From Sporosarcina sp. (GTDB lineage Bacteria; Bacillota; Bacilli; Bacillales_A; Planococcaceae): a stretch of 11,831 bases of DNA. The notes under the pieces are model-generated. The model did not search any database. It saw only the letters and a list, made by a program, of their open reading frames with translations, and was not told the DNA's origin. A program made the translations under genes and the position numbers. Below, in pieces: positions 1 to 7,379 of this stretch (its first letter is position 1; each line of letters begins with the position of its first letter). The stretch is from contig JARIDM010000057.1 of the NCBI GenBank assembly GCA_029263945.1, positions 1 to 11,831 of the forward strand. Reading direction: 5' to 3'.

Positions 1-1188
1 TGCATTAATTACTTCGGGTGTTGCACGTTCCGTGGGTGTCATCGACTGAATCACCGCTTCTACGCGCCCCATCTGACTTTCATCCACTTGCGCTTTATCT
101 AACCCTTTAATTTTACCAGCACCTGGCATCATTTTTAAAATTTCATCAAGGGGTCCCATTTTCTTCACTTGTTGCAATTGGTCAAGAAAGTCGTCGAGCG
201 TAAACGTTTGTGTACGAAACTTCTCTTCCAGTTCCTTCGCTTTATCTTCATCGACATTGTCTTGTGCCTTTTCGATGAGCGACATCACATCGCCCATTCC
301 CAGAATTCTTGAAGCCATTCTTTCTGGATGGAACGCTTCAAGTGCATCCATCCGCTCACCAACACCGATAAATTTAATCGGTTTCTGTGTCACTGATCGA
401 ATTGAAAGCGCGGCTCCACCTCTTGTGTCTCCGTCAAGCTTTGTTAATACGACGCCTGTCACATGAACTTTTTCATTAAAGTTTTGTGCAACATTTACCG
501 CATCTTGTCCAGTCATCGCATCGACCACAAGAAAAACTTCATCTGGTGATGTTAATTCATGAATATCCACGAGTTCTTGCATCAATTCTTCGTCAACATG
601 AAGTCGACCAGCTGTATCGATCAATAGGACATCGTGGTGTTCTTTCTCTGCTTCTTCAAGCGCTTGACGAACAATTTCTACTGGAGAAATATCTGTTCCT
701 TTTGAAAAAACAGGAATCGTCAATTGTTTGCCTAACGTTTCAAGCTGTTGGATTGCGGCTGGACGATAAACGTCGGCTGCAACAAGCAACGGTTTTTTAT
801 TGTGTTTTTTACGAAGTAACGATGCGAGCTTACCCGTCGTTGTCGTTTTACCAGCACCTTGCAAACCAACCATCATAATGACAGTCGGCGATTTCCTTGC
901 AAACTGAATTGGCTCTTCTTTTCCGCCCATTAAGTTTGTCAGTTCATCTTTTACAATTTTCACAACTTGTTGACCAGGCGTTAAGCTTTTCATCACATCT
1001 GAACCAACCGCTTGTTCACTCACCGTTTTCACAAATTCACGAACGACCTTCAAGTTAACATCCGCTTCAATAAGCGCAAAACGAACTTCACGCATCATTT
1101 CTTTAACGTCAGCTTCGTTAACTTTTCCTTTGCCCCTAATTTTTTGGAGCGTGCCTTGCAGCCGTTCAGCTAACCCTTCAAATGCCAT
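1..1188 (-). CDS. ffh: Signal recognition particle GTPase Ffh (SRP54), C-terminus cut by the window edge
   Basis: Ffh binds signal peptides on nascent chains and, with the SRP RNA and the receptor FtsY, brings ribosomes to the membrane. I translated 396 residues of a protein usually about 445-450 long. The N domain (about 1-95) is followed by the G domain with GLQGAGKTT (108-116), VAADVYRPAA (136-145), DTAGR (191-195) and TKLDGDTRGG (249-258). The M domain starts near 300 and is only partly present. The frame ends just after TPTERATPEVINA, before the SRxxR...GSG part of the RNA-binding motif expected next. The start is ATG at 1188 because AGGAGG at 1197-1202 sits 8 bases upstream; the ATG at 1192 is out of frame and too close. 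The gene follows ylxM directly. The partial state comes only from the window boundary; the reading frame is intact. Confidence 0.97.
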   Translation of the reverse strand, partial: MAFEGLAERLQGTLQKIRGKGKVNEADVKEMMREVRFALIEADVNLKVVREFVKTVSEQAVGSDVMKSLTPGQQVVKIVKDELTNLMGGKEEPIQFARKSPTVIMMVGLQGAGKTTTTGKLASLLRKKHNKKPLLVAADVYRPAAIQQLETLGKQLTIPVFSKGTDISPVEIVRQALEEAEKEHHDVLLIDTAGRLHVDEELMQELVDIHELTSPDEVFLVVDAMTGQDAVNVAQNFNEKVHVTGVVLTKLDGDTRGGAALSIRSVTQKPIKFIGVGERMDALEAFHPERMASRILGMGDVMSLIEKAQDNVDEDKAKELEEKFRTQTFTLDDFLDQLQQVKKMGPLDEILKMMPGAGKIKGLDKAQVDESQMGRVEAVIQSMTPTERATPEVINA

Positions 1189-1196
1189 GCATGCCG

Positions 1197-1202
1197 CCTC
1201 CT
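1197..1202 (-). promoter_or_regulatory. ffh ribosome binding site overlapping the ylxM stop codon
   Basis: AGGAGG lies 8 bases before the ffh ATG. Its first two bases are the last two bases of the ylxM TAG stop (1201-1203), so ribosomes ending ylxM finish on the ffh initiation site. This arrangement suggests translational coupling (inference) and selects ATG 1188 over ATG 1192. Confidence 0.75.
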
Positions 1203-1536
1203 AATCATGATCTTTTAATGTAGCCAACAGGCTTTTCAAATCCGCTTTTTGATCCGTTTGACTCATTAACAGCTTCTCCATTTGTTCAACGATATTCATT
1301 CGTTTTTGAAATTTCGAAAAGAGCTCTAGCTTTTGTTCATAATCTTCCAACATCGTTTCCGTTCGACGAACATTGTCGTAGACCGCCTGTCTTGACACGC
1401 CGTGTTCATTAGCGATTTCGCCAAGTGATAAATCTTCCAAATAATAGAGCTTCATGTAAGTCCGCTGCTTATCTGTTAAAAGAGATTGATAGAAATCGAA
1501 TAGGAAATTGATGCGCGTTGTTTTTACGAGCGACAT
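1201..1536 (-). CDS. ylxM: YlxM-family DNA/RNA-binding-type protein of the SRP cluster
   Basis: This is a small protein of 111 residues, matching the roughly 110 residues known for YlxM. It has a predicted helix-turn-helix of the sigma-70 region 4 type at about 36-60 (SLGEIANEHGVSRQAVYDNVRR) and a charged helical C-terminus. The family is almost always next to ffh and is thought to modulate the signal recognition particle; streptococcal YlxM has been reported to bind SRP components. That role is inferred here from family and position. The open frame extends upstream to an ATG at 1587, but the start chosen is ATG 1536. It gives MSLVKTTR as in the B. subtilis homologue as I recall it, and has AAGGTGG 7 bases upstream, whereas the longer form adds 17 basic residues that homologues lack. 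The gene is 68 bases after ftsY and directly before ffh. Confidence 0.93.
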   Translation of the reverse strand: MSLVKTTRINFLFDFYQSLLTDKQRTYMKLYYLEDLSLGEIANEHGVSRQAVYDNVRRTETMLEDYEQKLELFSKFQKRMNIVEQMEKLLMSQTDQKADLKSLLATLKDHD

Positions 1537-1543
1537 TCTTTTG

Positions 1544-1550
1544 CCACCTT
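1544..1550 (-). promoter_or_regulatory. ylxM ribosome binding site that decides the start
   Basis: AAGGTGG differs by one base from AAGGAGG and lies 7 bases before ATG 1536. It falls inside the coding part of the longer open frame (ATG 1587), which argues for the shorter protein. Confidence 0.65.
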
Positions 1551-1568
1551 TAGTTTTATTCCTTCGTA

Positions 1569-1598
1569 AGCATAATATGAACTTCACATACCCGTCAA
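1569..1598 (-). promoter_or_regulatory. Candidate sigma-A promoter for ylxM-ffh
   Basis: On the minus strand TTGACG (1593-1598, five of six to the -35 consensus) is followed after 18 bases by TATGCT (1569-1574, four of six to the -10 consensus). An overlapping TATTAT (1572-1577) would give a 15-base spacer. The predicted start would fall about 25 bases before ylxM. The site lies in the only gap between ftsY and ylxM. Since no terminator separates the genes, it would add to, not replace, transcription from upstream. Confidence 0.4.
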
Positions 1599-1604
1599 GT
1601 GATT

Positions 1605-2606
1605 TTACTTGTCTAACTCATTTTCTCGTTCAAGCCCTTCTGCAAATAAACCATAGACATATTTCTCCGGATCAAAAGGTTGTAAATCATCGACCCCTTC
1701 GCCTAGTCCTACGAATTTCACCGGAATCTTCAACTTATTTCGTATCGCAAGTACAATACCGCCCTTAGCCGTCCCGTCAAGTTTCGTTAAAACGATCCCT
1801 GTAACATCTGTTGCTTCTTGAAATGTTTCTGCTTGCACGAGAGCATTTTGTCCCGTTGTTGCATCTAACGCAAGCAACACTTCATGGGGTGCACCTTCAA
1901 CTTCTTTGCTAATGACACGGTGTACTTTTTGCAATTCATTCATTAAGTTCACTTTATTTTGCAGACGCCCAGCTGTATCACAAATCAATATATCTACTTG
2001 GCGATTTTTAGCTGCACGGATTGCGTCATACATCACCGCAGCCGGGTCTGAACCTTCAGACTGACGAATGACTTCAACACCTGCGCGCTCTCCCCAAACG
2101 ACAAGTTGATCGATCGCACCTGCCCGGAACGTATCTCCAGCAGCGAGCATCACTATTTTCCCTTCTGCCATGAATCTTGCAGCAAGCTTACCAATTGTTG
2201 TCGTCTTTCCTACACCGTTTACACCTACCATAAGAATAACAGAAAGGCCGTCCTCCTGAATATTCAAGGAAGCATCTTCTTCCTCTCCACCTCTATAAAT
2301 CTCAACAAGCTTTTCAGAAATAACAGATTGAATCCCTTCAGTTGTTTTCATATTCTTTCTTTGTACTTCAACTTTTAGCTCATCAATTAGCTCCATCACT
2401 GTTTCAAATCCAACATCAGCTTGTAGAAGTAAATCTTCAAGTTCTTCAAAAAATTCTTCATCAATCTCTCTAAAACGTGCCACAAGATCATTTACTTTTG
2501 ATGTAAACTGATCACGTGTTTTTGTCAGACCATCTTTAAACTTCTCAGTGACGGCCTCGTTTGTACCTGTAACTTTTTCTTTTAATCTTTTAAAAAATGA
2601 CACCAT
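1605..2606 (-). CDS. ftsY: Signal recognition particle receptor FtsY
   Basis: FtsY is the membrane-associated SRP receptor GTPase. It pairs with Ffh, and reciprocal GTP hydrolysis releases the ribosome to the Sec translocon. The protein has 333 residues, close to the roughly 330 of B. subtilis FtsY, and lacks the long acidic N-terminal region of enterobacterial FtsY. A basic amphipathic N-terminus (SFFKRLKEK) fits peripheral membrane binding. The NG domain shows GVNGVGKTTT (128-137), DTFRAGAIDQL (158-168), DTAGR (210-214), TKLD (274-277) and the closing-loop segment LGEGVDDLQPF (301-311). It follows smc after 18 bases. The start is uncertain by one codon: ATG 2606 is only 4 bases from AGGAGG (2611-2616), whereas the next codon, GTG 2603, is 7 bases away and gives MSFFKR, matching the recalled B. 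subtilis start. Confidence 0.97.
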   Translation of the reverse strand: MVSFFKRLKEKVTGTNEAVTEKFKDGLTKTRDQFTSKVNDLVARFREIDEEFFEELEDLLLQADVGFETVMELIDELKVEVQRKNMKTTEGIQSVISEKLVEIYRGGEEEDASLNIQEDGLSVILMVGVNGVGKTTTIGKLAARFMAEGKIVMLAAGDTFRAGAIDQLVVWGERAGVEVIRQSEGSDPAAVMYDAIRAAKNRQVDILICDTAGRLQNKVNLMNELQKVHRVISKEVEGAPHEVLLALDATTGQNALVQAETFQEATDVTGIVLTKLDGTAKGGIVLAIRNKLKIPVKFVGLGEGVDDLQPFDPEKYVYGLFAEGLERENELDK

Positions 2607-2610
2607 AACC

Positions 2611-2616
2611 CCTCCT
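2611..2616 (-). promoter_or_regulatory. ftsY ribosome binding site
   Basis: A perfect AGGAGG lies 4 bases from ATG 2606 and 7 bases from the in-frame GTG 2603. The usual Bacillus spacing favours the GTG, so the annotated ATG may be one codon too long. Confidence 0.6.
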
Positions 2617-2624
2617 AAATCTTG

Positions 2625-5600
2625 TTAACTCATAGCTTCCTCGGGCACTTCAGATAATTTAACTGAAATAAGCTTAGAAACCCCTGATTCTTGCATCGTA
2701 ATGCCGTATAACACATCTGCACCTTCCATCGTGCCTTTTCGATGTGTAATGACAATGAACTGCGTGGTATCAGAGAACTTTTTCAAATAGTCACTGTACC
2801 GAATTACATTGGCCTCATCAAGTGCTGCTTCAACTTCATCTAAAATACAAAACGGCACAGGACGAACTTCGATAATAGAGAACAATAAGGAAATTGCTGT
2901 TAGTGCTCGTTCCCCACCTGATAATAAACTTAAGTTTTGCATCTTTTTACCAGGGGGCCTTGCAACAATATCAACACCGGTTTCCAATAAATTATCAGGA
3001 TTTGTTAGGATTAAATCGGCATTCCCTCCACCAAACATTTCTTTATAGACATGGCGGAATCGCTCTTGAATGGCATCAAATGTCGTCGAAAATCTAATGG
3101 TCATTTCCTCGTCCATCTCAGACATCGCTTCCTGTAGTGTATGCTTTGCATCCAATAAATCATTTCGCTGAGCCGTTAAAAATTCATGTCTACTGGCCAC
3201 TTCTTCATACTCTTGAATGGCATCTGGATTCACAGGGCCGATTTCCGCTAAATTTCTGTTCAATTTAACGAGTCGACTTCTCGTGTCTTCTGCATTAAAG
3301 TCTACGATTAATGTAGCATCGGGACGTAAACCATATTCAGTTAATAATTTTTGAGTGAGCGCTTCATACGTTACTTCCAAACGAGAAAGTTCGATTGTCA
3401 CACCGTTATGCGCACGATTTACTTTTTCTGCACGTTCTCGCTGTTGTCGTAACAATATTTCTCTTTTTTCAATTTCAGCTAGCGAAATTGCTCGTTTATC
3501 ACGACTCACTTCTAAAGAAGAGGCAAGACGCTTTTTATCTTCGGTTGCTTGTATAATTTGTTCAGTTATTTCCTCAGCAGTTAATTGTTCTTGGTCATCA
3601 TCACCGGTTAAGAAGTTCAACTCTTGCTGAAGTATCGTTATTTTTTCCGTTACCGTCTTTTTCGTTTGGTTCATATCAAAAATTCCGGTGTTTTTATAAT
3701 TGATTTGCTCACGAAGAACTGCAGTGCGTTCACGAAGTTCTGTTAATCGAGTTGTTAGGTTCGCTTCCTCGCTGCGCCAATTCGCAGCAAGACGTTCTAA
3801 TTTATCAATGTTCACGCGGGAATCTTCTAGAGAATCCTTTAACTTTGCGTATTCAGTTTCCATTTTTTCTTTTCTGCTCGCCAGTTCAGATCCCGTCGTT
3901 TGCGCACCTTTTCGACCAGCCTCGATCGTTGCCAATTCACTTTCCACTGAACGACGCGCAATATCCCCTTCTCGAATGCTCGCTTCCATAGCTGATATTT
4001 CCAGTTGGAAAGTTTCTGCTGTTATACGATATCCTTCTGCATTATGCATATATTCGGCAGCTTTCATTTTCAGTTCACCGATAGAAGCCGTAGCTTTTTC
4101 AATCGATTGACCCATATCATGTACTTGACTTGTTAAGGATTCCAGTTCTGCTTTTCTCGAAAAAACCGAGGCGCGTCCCTGGGTGCCGCCCCCTGTTAAC
4201 GATCCTCCCGCATTTACAATATCACCATCCAATGTAACAACGCGGTAACGATAATTTAACTGTTTCGCAAGCGCTGATGCACCCGCTAACGTCTTCGCAA
4301 TAAGCACATTCCCCAGTAAATTTTCTGTAATCATTTGATAGCGCGTTTCTACTTTCACCAATCCATCAGCTACACCGACAAATTCTGGATGTTGTGCAAT
4401 CGAATGTAGAACAGACGGTTGAATTTTACGAGAACGCATCACATCTAATGGCAAGAAAGTGGCCCGTCCCTTGTTCTGTGTTTTTAAAAACCCAATGGCC
4501 TTTCTTGCATCTGCTTCTGTCGCAGCGACAATATGCTGCATGGCGCCGCCAAGAGCTGTTTCAACAGCTTTCACATAATCATTTTCAACCGTAATCAGTT
4601 CTGCGACAGCACCGTTAATTCCTGTTAACTTACCTGACTTTCGTCCCATCAGCACTTCTTTTACCCCTGAATAAAATCCAGAAAAATCTGCATCCATGCT
4701 TTGGAGGGCTCGTAATCTTCCTTGCATTTCATATTGCTTGTTATGTGCTTTTTGAAGCATTTCTTGCTTCGTTTTTAATTCTTCTTCAATTTGGTTCAAT
4801 GTCTTTGACACGCTAGTATATTGGGTGGTTACTTCTGATTCACTTTGGCGCGTCATTGCTAATTTCTGTTCTTTCAACGCCTTGTCCGCAAGTTGTTGCT
4901 TTAATTTACTTCGAAGCGTATCAGTCTGCTCGTTAATCCTTGCCGATGATGACTTTTCACCTACAAGTCTTTCTTCCATATGCTTTAACTCATTACGCAA
5001 AGTCGCCTCTTCATTTAACTGGTCAATATAAATTGTTTTTAAATCTTCAATCTCAGTTTCGGTTTCTTTGACGGAACGCTTGAGTACTTGTGTAATTTCT
5101 TTTATTTCTTCTGACAAGCTGTCATATTCTTTTTTTAATGTTGCTAATTGATCATGAGATGCTTGTAAATTTGCGTTCAATTGGTGCAACGTTTGTTCGT
5201 TACTCGCTAAATCGATTTGAATACGTTCGATTTGGACGGTTGCATTACGTTCTTTTTCAGCTGATAACAGCCGTCTTCCTTCCCACTTTTCTGTTTCAGC
5301 ACTTGCTTTTACAAGTTGTTCTTGCATCTTTTCGATTTCAAGTTCAATGATTTCAAGCTTTTTCTTATCTTGCTGAGCGGTCTCTTCGTTTTTTTCTATT
5401 TCCTTTAAAAGACCCTCTTTTTTCGTTTGAAGTTGTTCAACTTCTTCTACTTTAGAGACGATTGCATTTCGATATTCTCTTGCATCGTAATTTAACAATC
5501 GAATATCTGCTTCACGCACTTCTTCTGAAAGAAGGGCATGATTTTTTGCCGCTTCAGCACGTTCTTTGAGCGGTTCGATTCGAACGTCTAATTCTTTCAA

Positions 5601-6182
5601 TATATCTAAAACCCTGTCAAGATTGTCCGACGTTTCAAAAAGCTTATGTTCTGCTTTTCGTTTCCTCGTCCGATACTTTAACACGCCTGCCGCTTCATCA
5701 AAGATACTTCTACGGTCTTCTGGTCGGCTATTTAAGATTTCATCTACACGGCCTTGTGAAATAATTGAAAATGCTTCTCTTCCAACGCCTGAGTCTATAA
5801 AGACATCGTTAATGTCTCTTAATCGACATTTTTGACCATTTAATAAATAAACACTTTCTCCTGATCGAAAAACACGGCGCGTCACACTAATTTCTGTGTA
5901 ATCTAATGGGAACAATCCCTTACTATTGTCTAATATAAGGGTGACTTCAGCAAAGTTAAGTGGTTTACGAGAATCACTCCCTGCGAAAATAATATCTTCC
6001 ATTTTGGCACCTCGAAGAGACTTGGCAGATTGTTCGCCAAGCACCCATCGAATTGCATCTGTCACATTACTTTTTCCACTTCCGTTCGGACCTACAACAG
6101 CAGTCACACCTGGAACAAAGTCAATACTTATTCGTTCTGCAAACGATTTAAACCCAATAATTTCAAGCCTTTTTAGAAACAT
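2625..6182 (-). CDS. smc: Chromosome condensation and segregation ATPase SMC
   Basis: SMC dimerises through its hinge and, with ScpA and ScpB, forms the bacterial condensin ring that organises and separates replicated chromosomes. The protein has 1185 residues, almost the same as the roughly 1186 of B. subtilis SMC. The N-terminal head holds Walker A GPNGSGKS (31-38) and the SIISQGRVDEIL segment near 139-150. A coiled coil runs from about 165 to 495. The hinge (about 500-675) begins FSGFYSGVKEVL and ends with the glycine-rich GGSLTGGG (659-666). A second coiled coil precedes the C-terminal head with FGGGNADL, the signature LLSGGER (1087-1092 for LSGGER) and Walker B CILDE (1112-1116). The start ATG has AAAGGGAG (6189-6196) 6 bases upstream. 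It lies between rnc and ftsY with 18-base gaps on each side. The frame is intact throughout. scpA and scpB are not in this window. Confidence 0.98.
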   Translation of the reverse strand: MFLKRLEIIGFKSFAERISIDFVPGVTAVVGPNGSGKSNVTDAIRWVLGEQSAKSLRGAKMEDIIFAGSDSRKPLNFAEVTLILDNSKGLFPLDYTEISVTRRVFRSGESVYLLNGQKCRLRDINDVFIDSGVGREAFSIISQGRVDEILNSRPEDRRSIFDEAAGVLKYRTRKRKAEHKLFETSDNLDRVLDILKELDVRIEPLKERAEAAKNHALLSEEVREADIRLLNYDAREYRNAIVSKVEEVEQLQTKKEGLLKEIEKNEETAQQDKKKLEIIELEIEKMQEQLVKASAETEKWEGRRLLSAEKERNATVQIERIQIDLASNEQTLHQLNANLQASHDQLATLKKEYDSLSEEIKEITQVLKRSVKETETEIEDLKTIYIDQLNEEATLRNELKHMEERLVGEKSSSARINEQTDTLRSKLKQQLADKALKEQKLAMTRQSESEVTTQYTSVSKTLNQIEEELKTKQEMLQKAHNKQYEMQGRLRALQSMDADFSGFYSGVKEVLMGRKSGKLTGINGAVAELITVENDYVKAVETALGGAMQHIVAATEADARKAIGFLKTQNKGRATFLPLDVMRSRKIQPSVLHSIAQHPEFVGVADGLVKVETRYQMITENLLGNVLIAKTLAGASALAKQLNYRYRVVTLDGDIVNAGGSLTGGGTQGRASVFSRKAELESLTSQVHDMGQSIEKATASIGELKMKAAEYMHNAEGYRITAETFQLEISAMEASIREGDIARRSVESELATIEAGRKGAQTTGSELASRKEKMETEYAKLKDSLEDSRVNIDKLERLAANWRSEEANLTTRLTELRERTAVLREQINYKNTGIFDMNQTKKTVTEKITILQQELNFLTGDDDQEQLTAEEITEQIIQATEDKKRLASSLEVSRDKRAISLAEIEKREILLRQQRERAEKVNRAHNGVTIELSRLEVTYEALTQKLLTEYGLRPDATLIVDFNAEDTRSRLVKLNRNLAEIGPVNPDAIQEYEEVASRHEFLTAQRNDLLDAKHTLQEAMSEMDEEMTIRFSTTFDAIQERFRHVYKEMFGGGNADLILTNPDNLLETGVDIVARPPGKKMQNLSLLSGGERALTAISLLFSIIEVRPVPFCILDEVEAALDEANVIRYSDYLKKFSDTTQFIVITHRKGTMEGADVLYGITMQESGVSKLISVKLSEVPEEAMS

Positions 6183-6200
6183 TTAAATCTCCCTTTCACC

Positions 6201-6926
6201 CTACTCACGCTTTAATTGGCTAATCGCATGTCGGGCAGCTTCCTGTTCAGCTTCTTTTTTCGACTTACCTTTTCCCGTACCAAGTGTTTTCTCTTCTAAT
6301 CTAACCAGCGTAACAAAAACTTTAGCGTGTGCAGGTCCTTCTTCTTCGATCACTTCATAATGGAGGTGACCACTATTCGTCTGTTGCACGATTTCTTGTA
6401 GACGACTCTTGTAATCCATCACATGCGAAAAAGCACCGGCACCAATTTTAGGGAAAATGACCGTTTCAAGAAACGTAGTAACGACGTCCATCCCTTGGTC
6501 AATATAGAGCGCACCAATGAATGCTTCAAATACGTCTGCTAAAAGGGCAGGACGCATTCTACCGCCTGTTTGCTCTTCACCTTTTCCTAAGAGGACGTAA
6601 TGGCCAAAGTCAAGTTCGTTCGCAAAAGTGACCAACGCTGGTTCGCACACAATTGCTGCACGTAACTTTGTCAACTCCCCTTCGCTCATCCCAGGTTCTG
6701 TTGCATAAAGAAACTGTGATACACCAAGTTCTAATACTGCATCTCCTAGAAATTCAAGGCGTTCATTGTCCGTAAAGTTCTTTTTCCGATGCTCATTCAC
6801 ATATGATGAATGCGTAAATGCATTATATAAAAGTGATGGCTCTTTAAACTCGATTGATAATTTCGCTTGTAGTTCTTCAAACTTTTTTCGAACCATTGGT
6901 GGTAATAATGTCTTTCTACTTGTCAT
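6201..6926 (-). CDS. rnc: Ribonuclease III
   Basis: RNase III is a double-strand-specific endoribonuclease that, with magnesium, processes rRNA precursors and structured or antisense-paired RNAs. The protein has 241 residues, in the usual 225-250 range. The N-terminal nuclease domain has the signature NERLEFLGDAVL (54-65), with E55 and D62 matching E. coli E38 and D45. E82, D131 and E134 match E. coli E65, D114 and E117, so the active site is complete. A double-stranded RNA-binding domain runs from DYKSRLQEIVQ (171) to the C-terminus, ending in KGKSKKEAEQEAARHAI. The ribosome binding site is poor: AGGAAAGG (6940-6947) is 13 bases from the ATG, and no better start is in frame. It is the first gene after the acpP terminator and is followed by smc after 18 bases. 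Confidence 0.97.
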   Translation of the reverse strand: MTSRKTLLPPMVRKKFEELQAKLSIEFKEPSLLYNAFTHSSYVNEHRKKNFTDNERLEFLGDAVLELGVSQFLYATEPGMSEGELTKLRAAIVCEPALVTFANELDFGHYVLLGKGEEQTGGRMRPALLADVFEAFIGALYIDQGMDVVTTFLETVIFPKIGAGAFSHVMDYKSRLQEIVQQTNSGHLHYEVIEEEGPAHAKVFVTLVRLEEKTLGTGKGKSKKEAEQEAARHAISQLKRE

Positions 6927-6961
6927 AAGAACGATTCTGCCTTTCCTACATAATACCTCTA

Positions 6962-6990
6962 ATTTTACCTTGTTCGGCGACTAAGTGCAA
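6962..6990 (-). promoter_or_regulatory. Candidate sigma-A promoter for rnc-smc-ftsY
   Basis: On the minus strand TTGCAC (6985-6990) and TAAAAT (6962-6967, five of six to the -10 consensus) are separated by exactly 17 bases. The -35 match is weak (TTG only). The site lies immediately after the terminator's T run and about 36 bases before the rnc start, giving a short leader starting near 6955. Position and spacing make it the best candidate for restarting transcription after the lipid operon ends. Confidence 0.5.
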
Positions 6991-6993
6991 AGC

Positions 6994-7042
6994 AAAAAAG
7001 AGACGCTTCCCCACCTCTCTTGTGAAAGGGCGAAAGCGCCTC
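6994..7042 (-). terminator. Intrinsic terminator after acpP
   Basis: On the minus strand GAGGCGCTT (7034-7042) pairs with AAGCGTCTC (7000-7008), with one G-U pair, and the hairpin is followed by six T (6994-6999). The intervening bases can form a further inner stem, CTTTC against GAGAG around an ACAA loop. The opposite strand has no T run after the stem, so it acts only on minus-strand transcripts. It ends the fapR-plsX-fabD-fabG-acpP unit, leaving a 3' untranslated stretch of about 63 bases. Confidence 0.9.
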
Positions 7043-7105
7043 AATTGGTCTGCTAGAAAAGTAAATAAATGTACGCTGTAAAGTAACTTTATAGCTAAAC
7101 TTACA

Positions 7106-7345
7106 TCATTCGTTTACTTTTGCTTCGATATAAGAAACTGCGTCTCCTACAGTACCAATCTTTTCAGCGTCATCATCAGAAATCTCCATATCGAATTCAT
7201 CTTCTAATTCCATTACAAGCTCAACTACGTCCAATGAGTCTGCACCGAGGTCATCACGGAAAGAAGCTTCTGTTTTAACTTCACTTTCGTCAACGCCAAG
7301 GCGGTCAACGATTACTTTCGTTACACGTTCAACTACTGTTGCCAA
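7106..7345 (-). CDS. acpP: Acyl carrier protein
   Basis: ACP carries growing acyl chains on a 4'-phosphopantetheine arm and delivers them to the fatty-acid synthase enzymes, PlsX and other acceptors in the cytoplasm. With the TTG start the protein has 79 residues, close to the usual 77. It shows the invariant DSL motif (GADSLDVVEL) with Ser37 as the attachment site, and the acidic helix ELEDEFDMEISDDDAEKI typical of ACP. The start is TTG 7345: GGAGG (7354-7358, in GGGGAGGTGA) is 8 bases upstream, and translation from here gives MATVVERVTKVIVDRLG. An in-frame ATG at 7435 would add 30 residues that ACPs lack and would lie deep in fabG. It follows fabG after 34 bases, and I find no convincing separate promoter. 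It is the last gene before the terminator. Confidence 0.95.
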   Translation of the reverse strand: MATVVERVTKVIVDRLGVDESEVKTEASFRDDLGADSLDVVELVMELEDEFDMEISDDDAEKIGTVGDAVSYIEAKVNE

Positions 7346-7353
7346 ATCTGTCA

Positions 7354-7358
7354 CCTCC
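7354..7358 (-). promoter_or_regulatory. acpP ribosome binding site that selects a TTG start
   Basis: GGAGG inside GGGGAGGTGA lies 8 bases before TTG 7345. No ATG or GTG in frame is near it, and ACP family length fits only the TTG start. Confidence 0.8.
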
Positions 7359-7379
7359 CCTCGATGTAAAAAACCATTA

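Noticed and set aside
486..878. Open frame of 130 codons on the plus strand
   Set aside because: It is the antisense of ffh, with no ribosome binding site of note and no recognisable domain.
1537..1587. Longer ylxM reading frame starting at ATG 1587
   Set aside because: It has no good ribosome binding site, and the family begins at the MSLVKTTR-type sequence at 1536.
3700..4110. Open frame of 136 codons on the plus strand, serine- and arginine-rich
   Set aside because: It is antisense to the SMC coiled coil; its composition mirrors the Glu/Lys/Ala-rich sense codons, and nothing supports expression.
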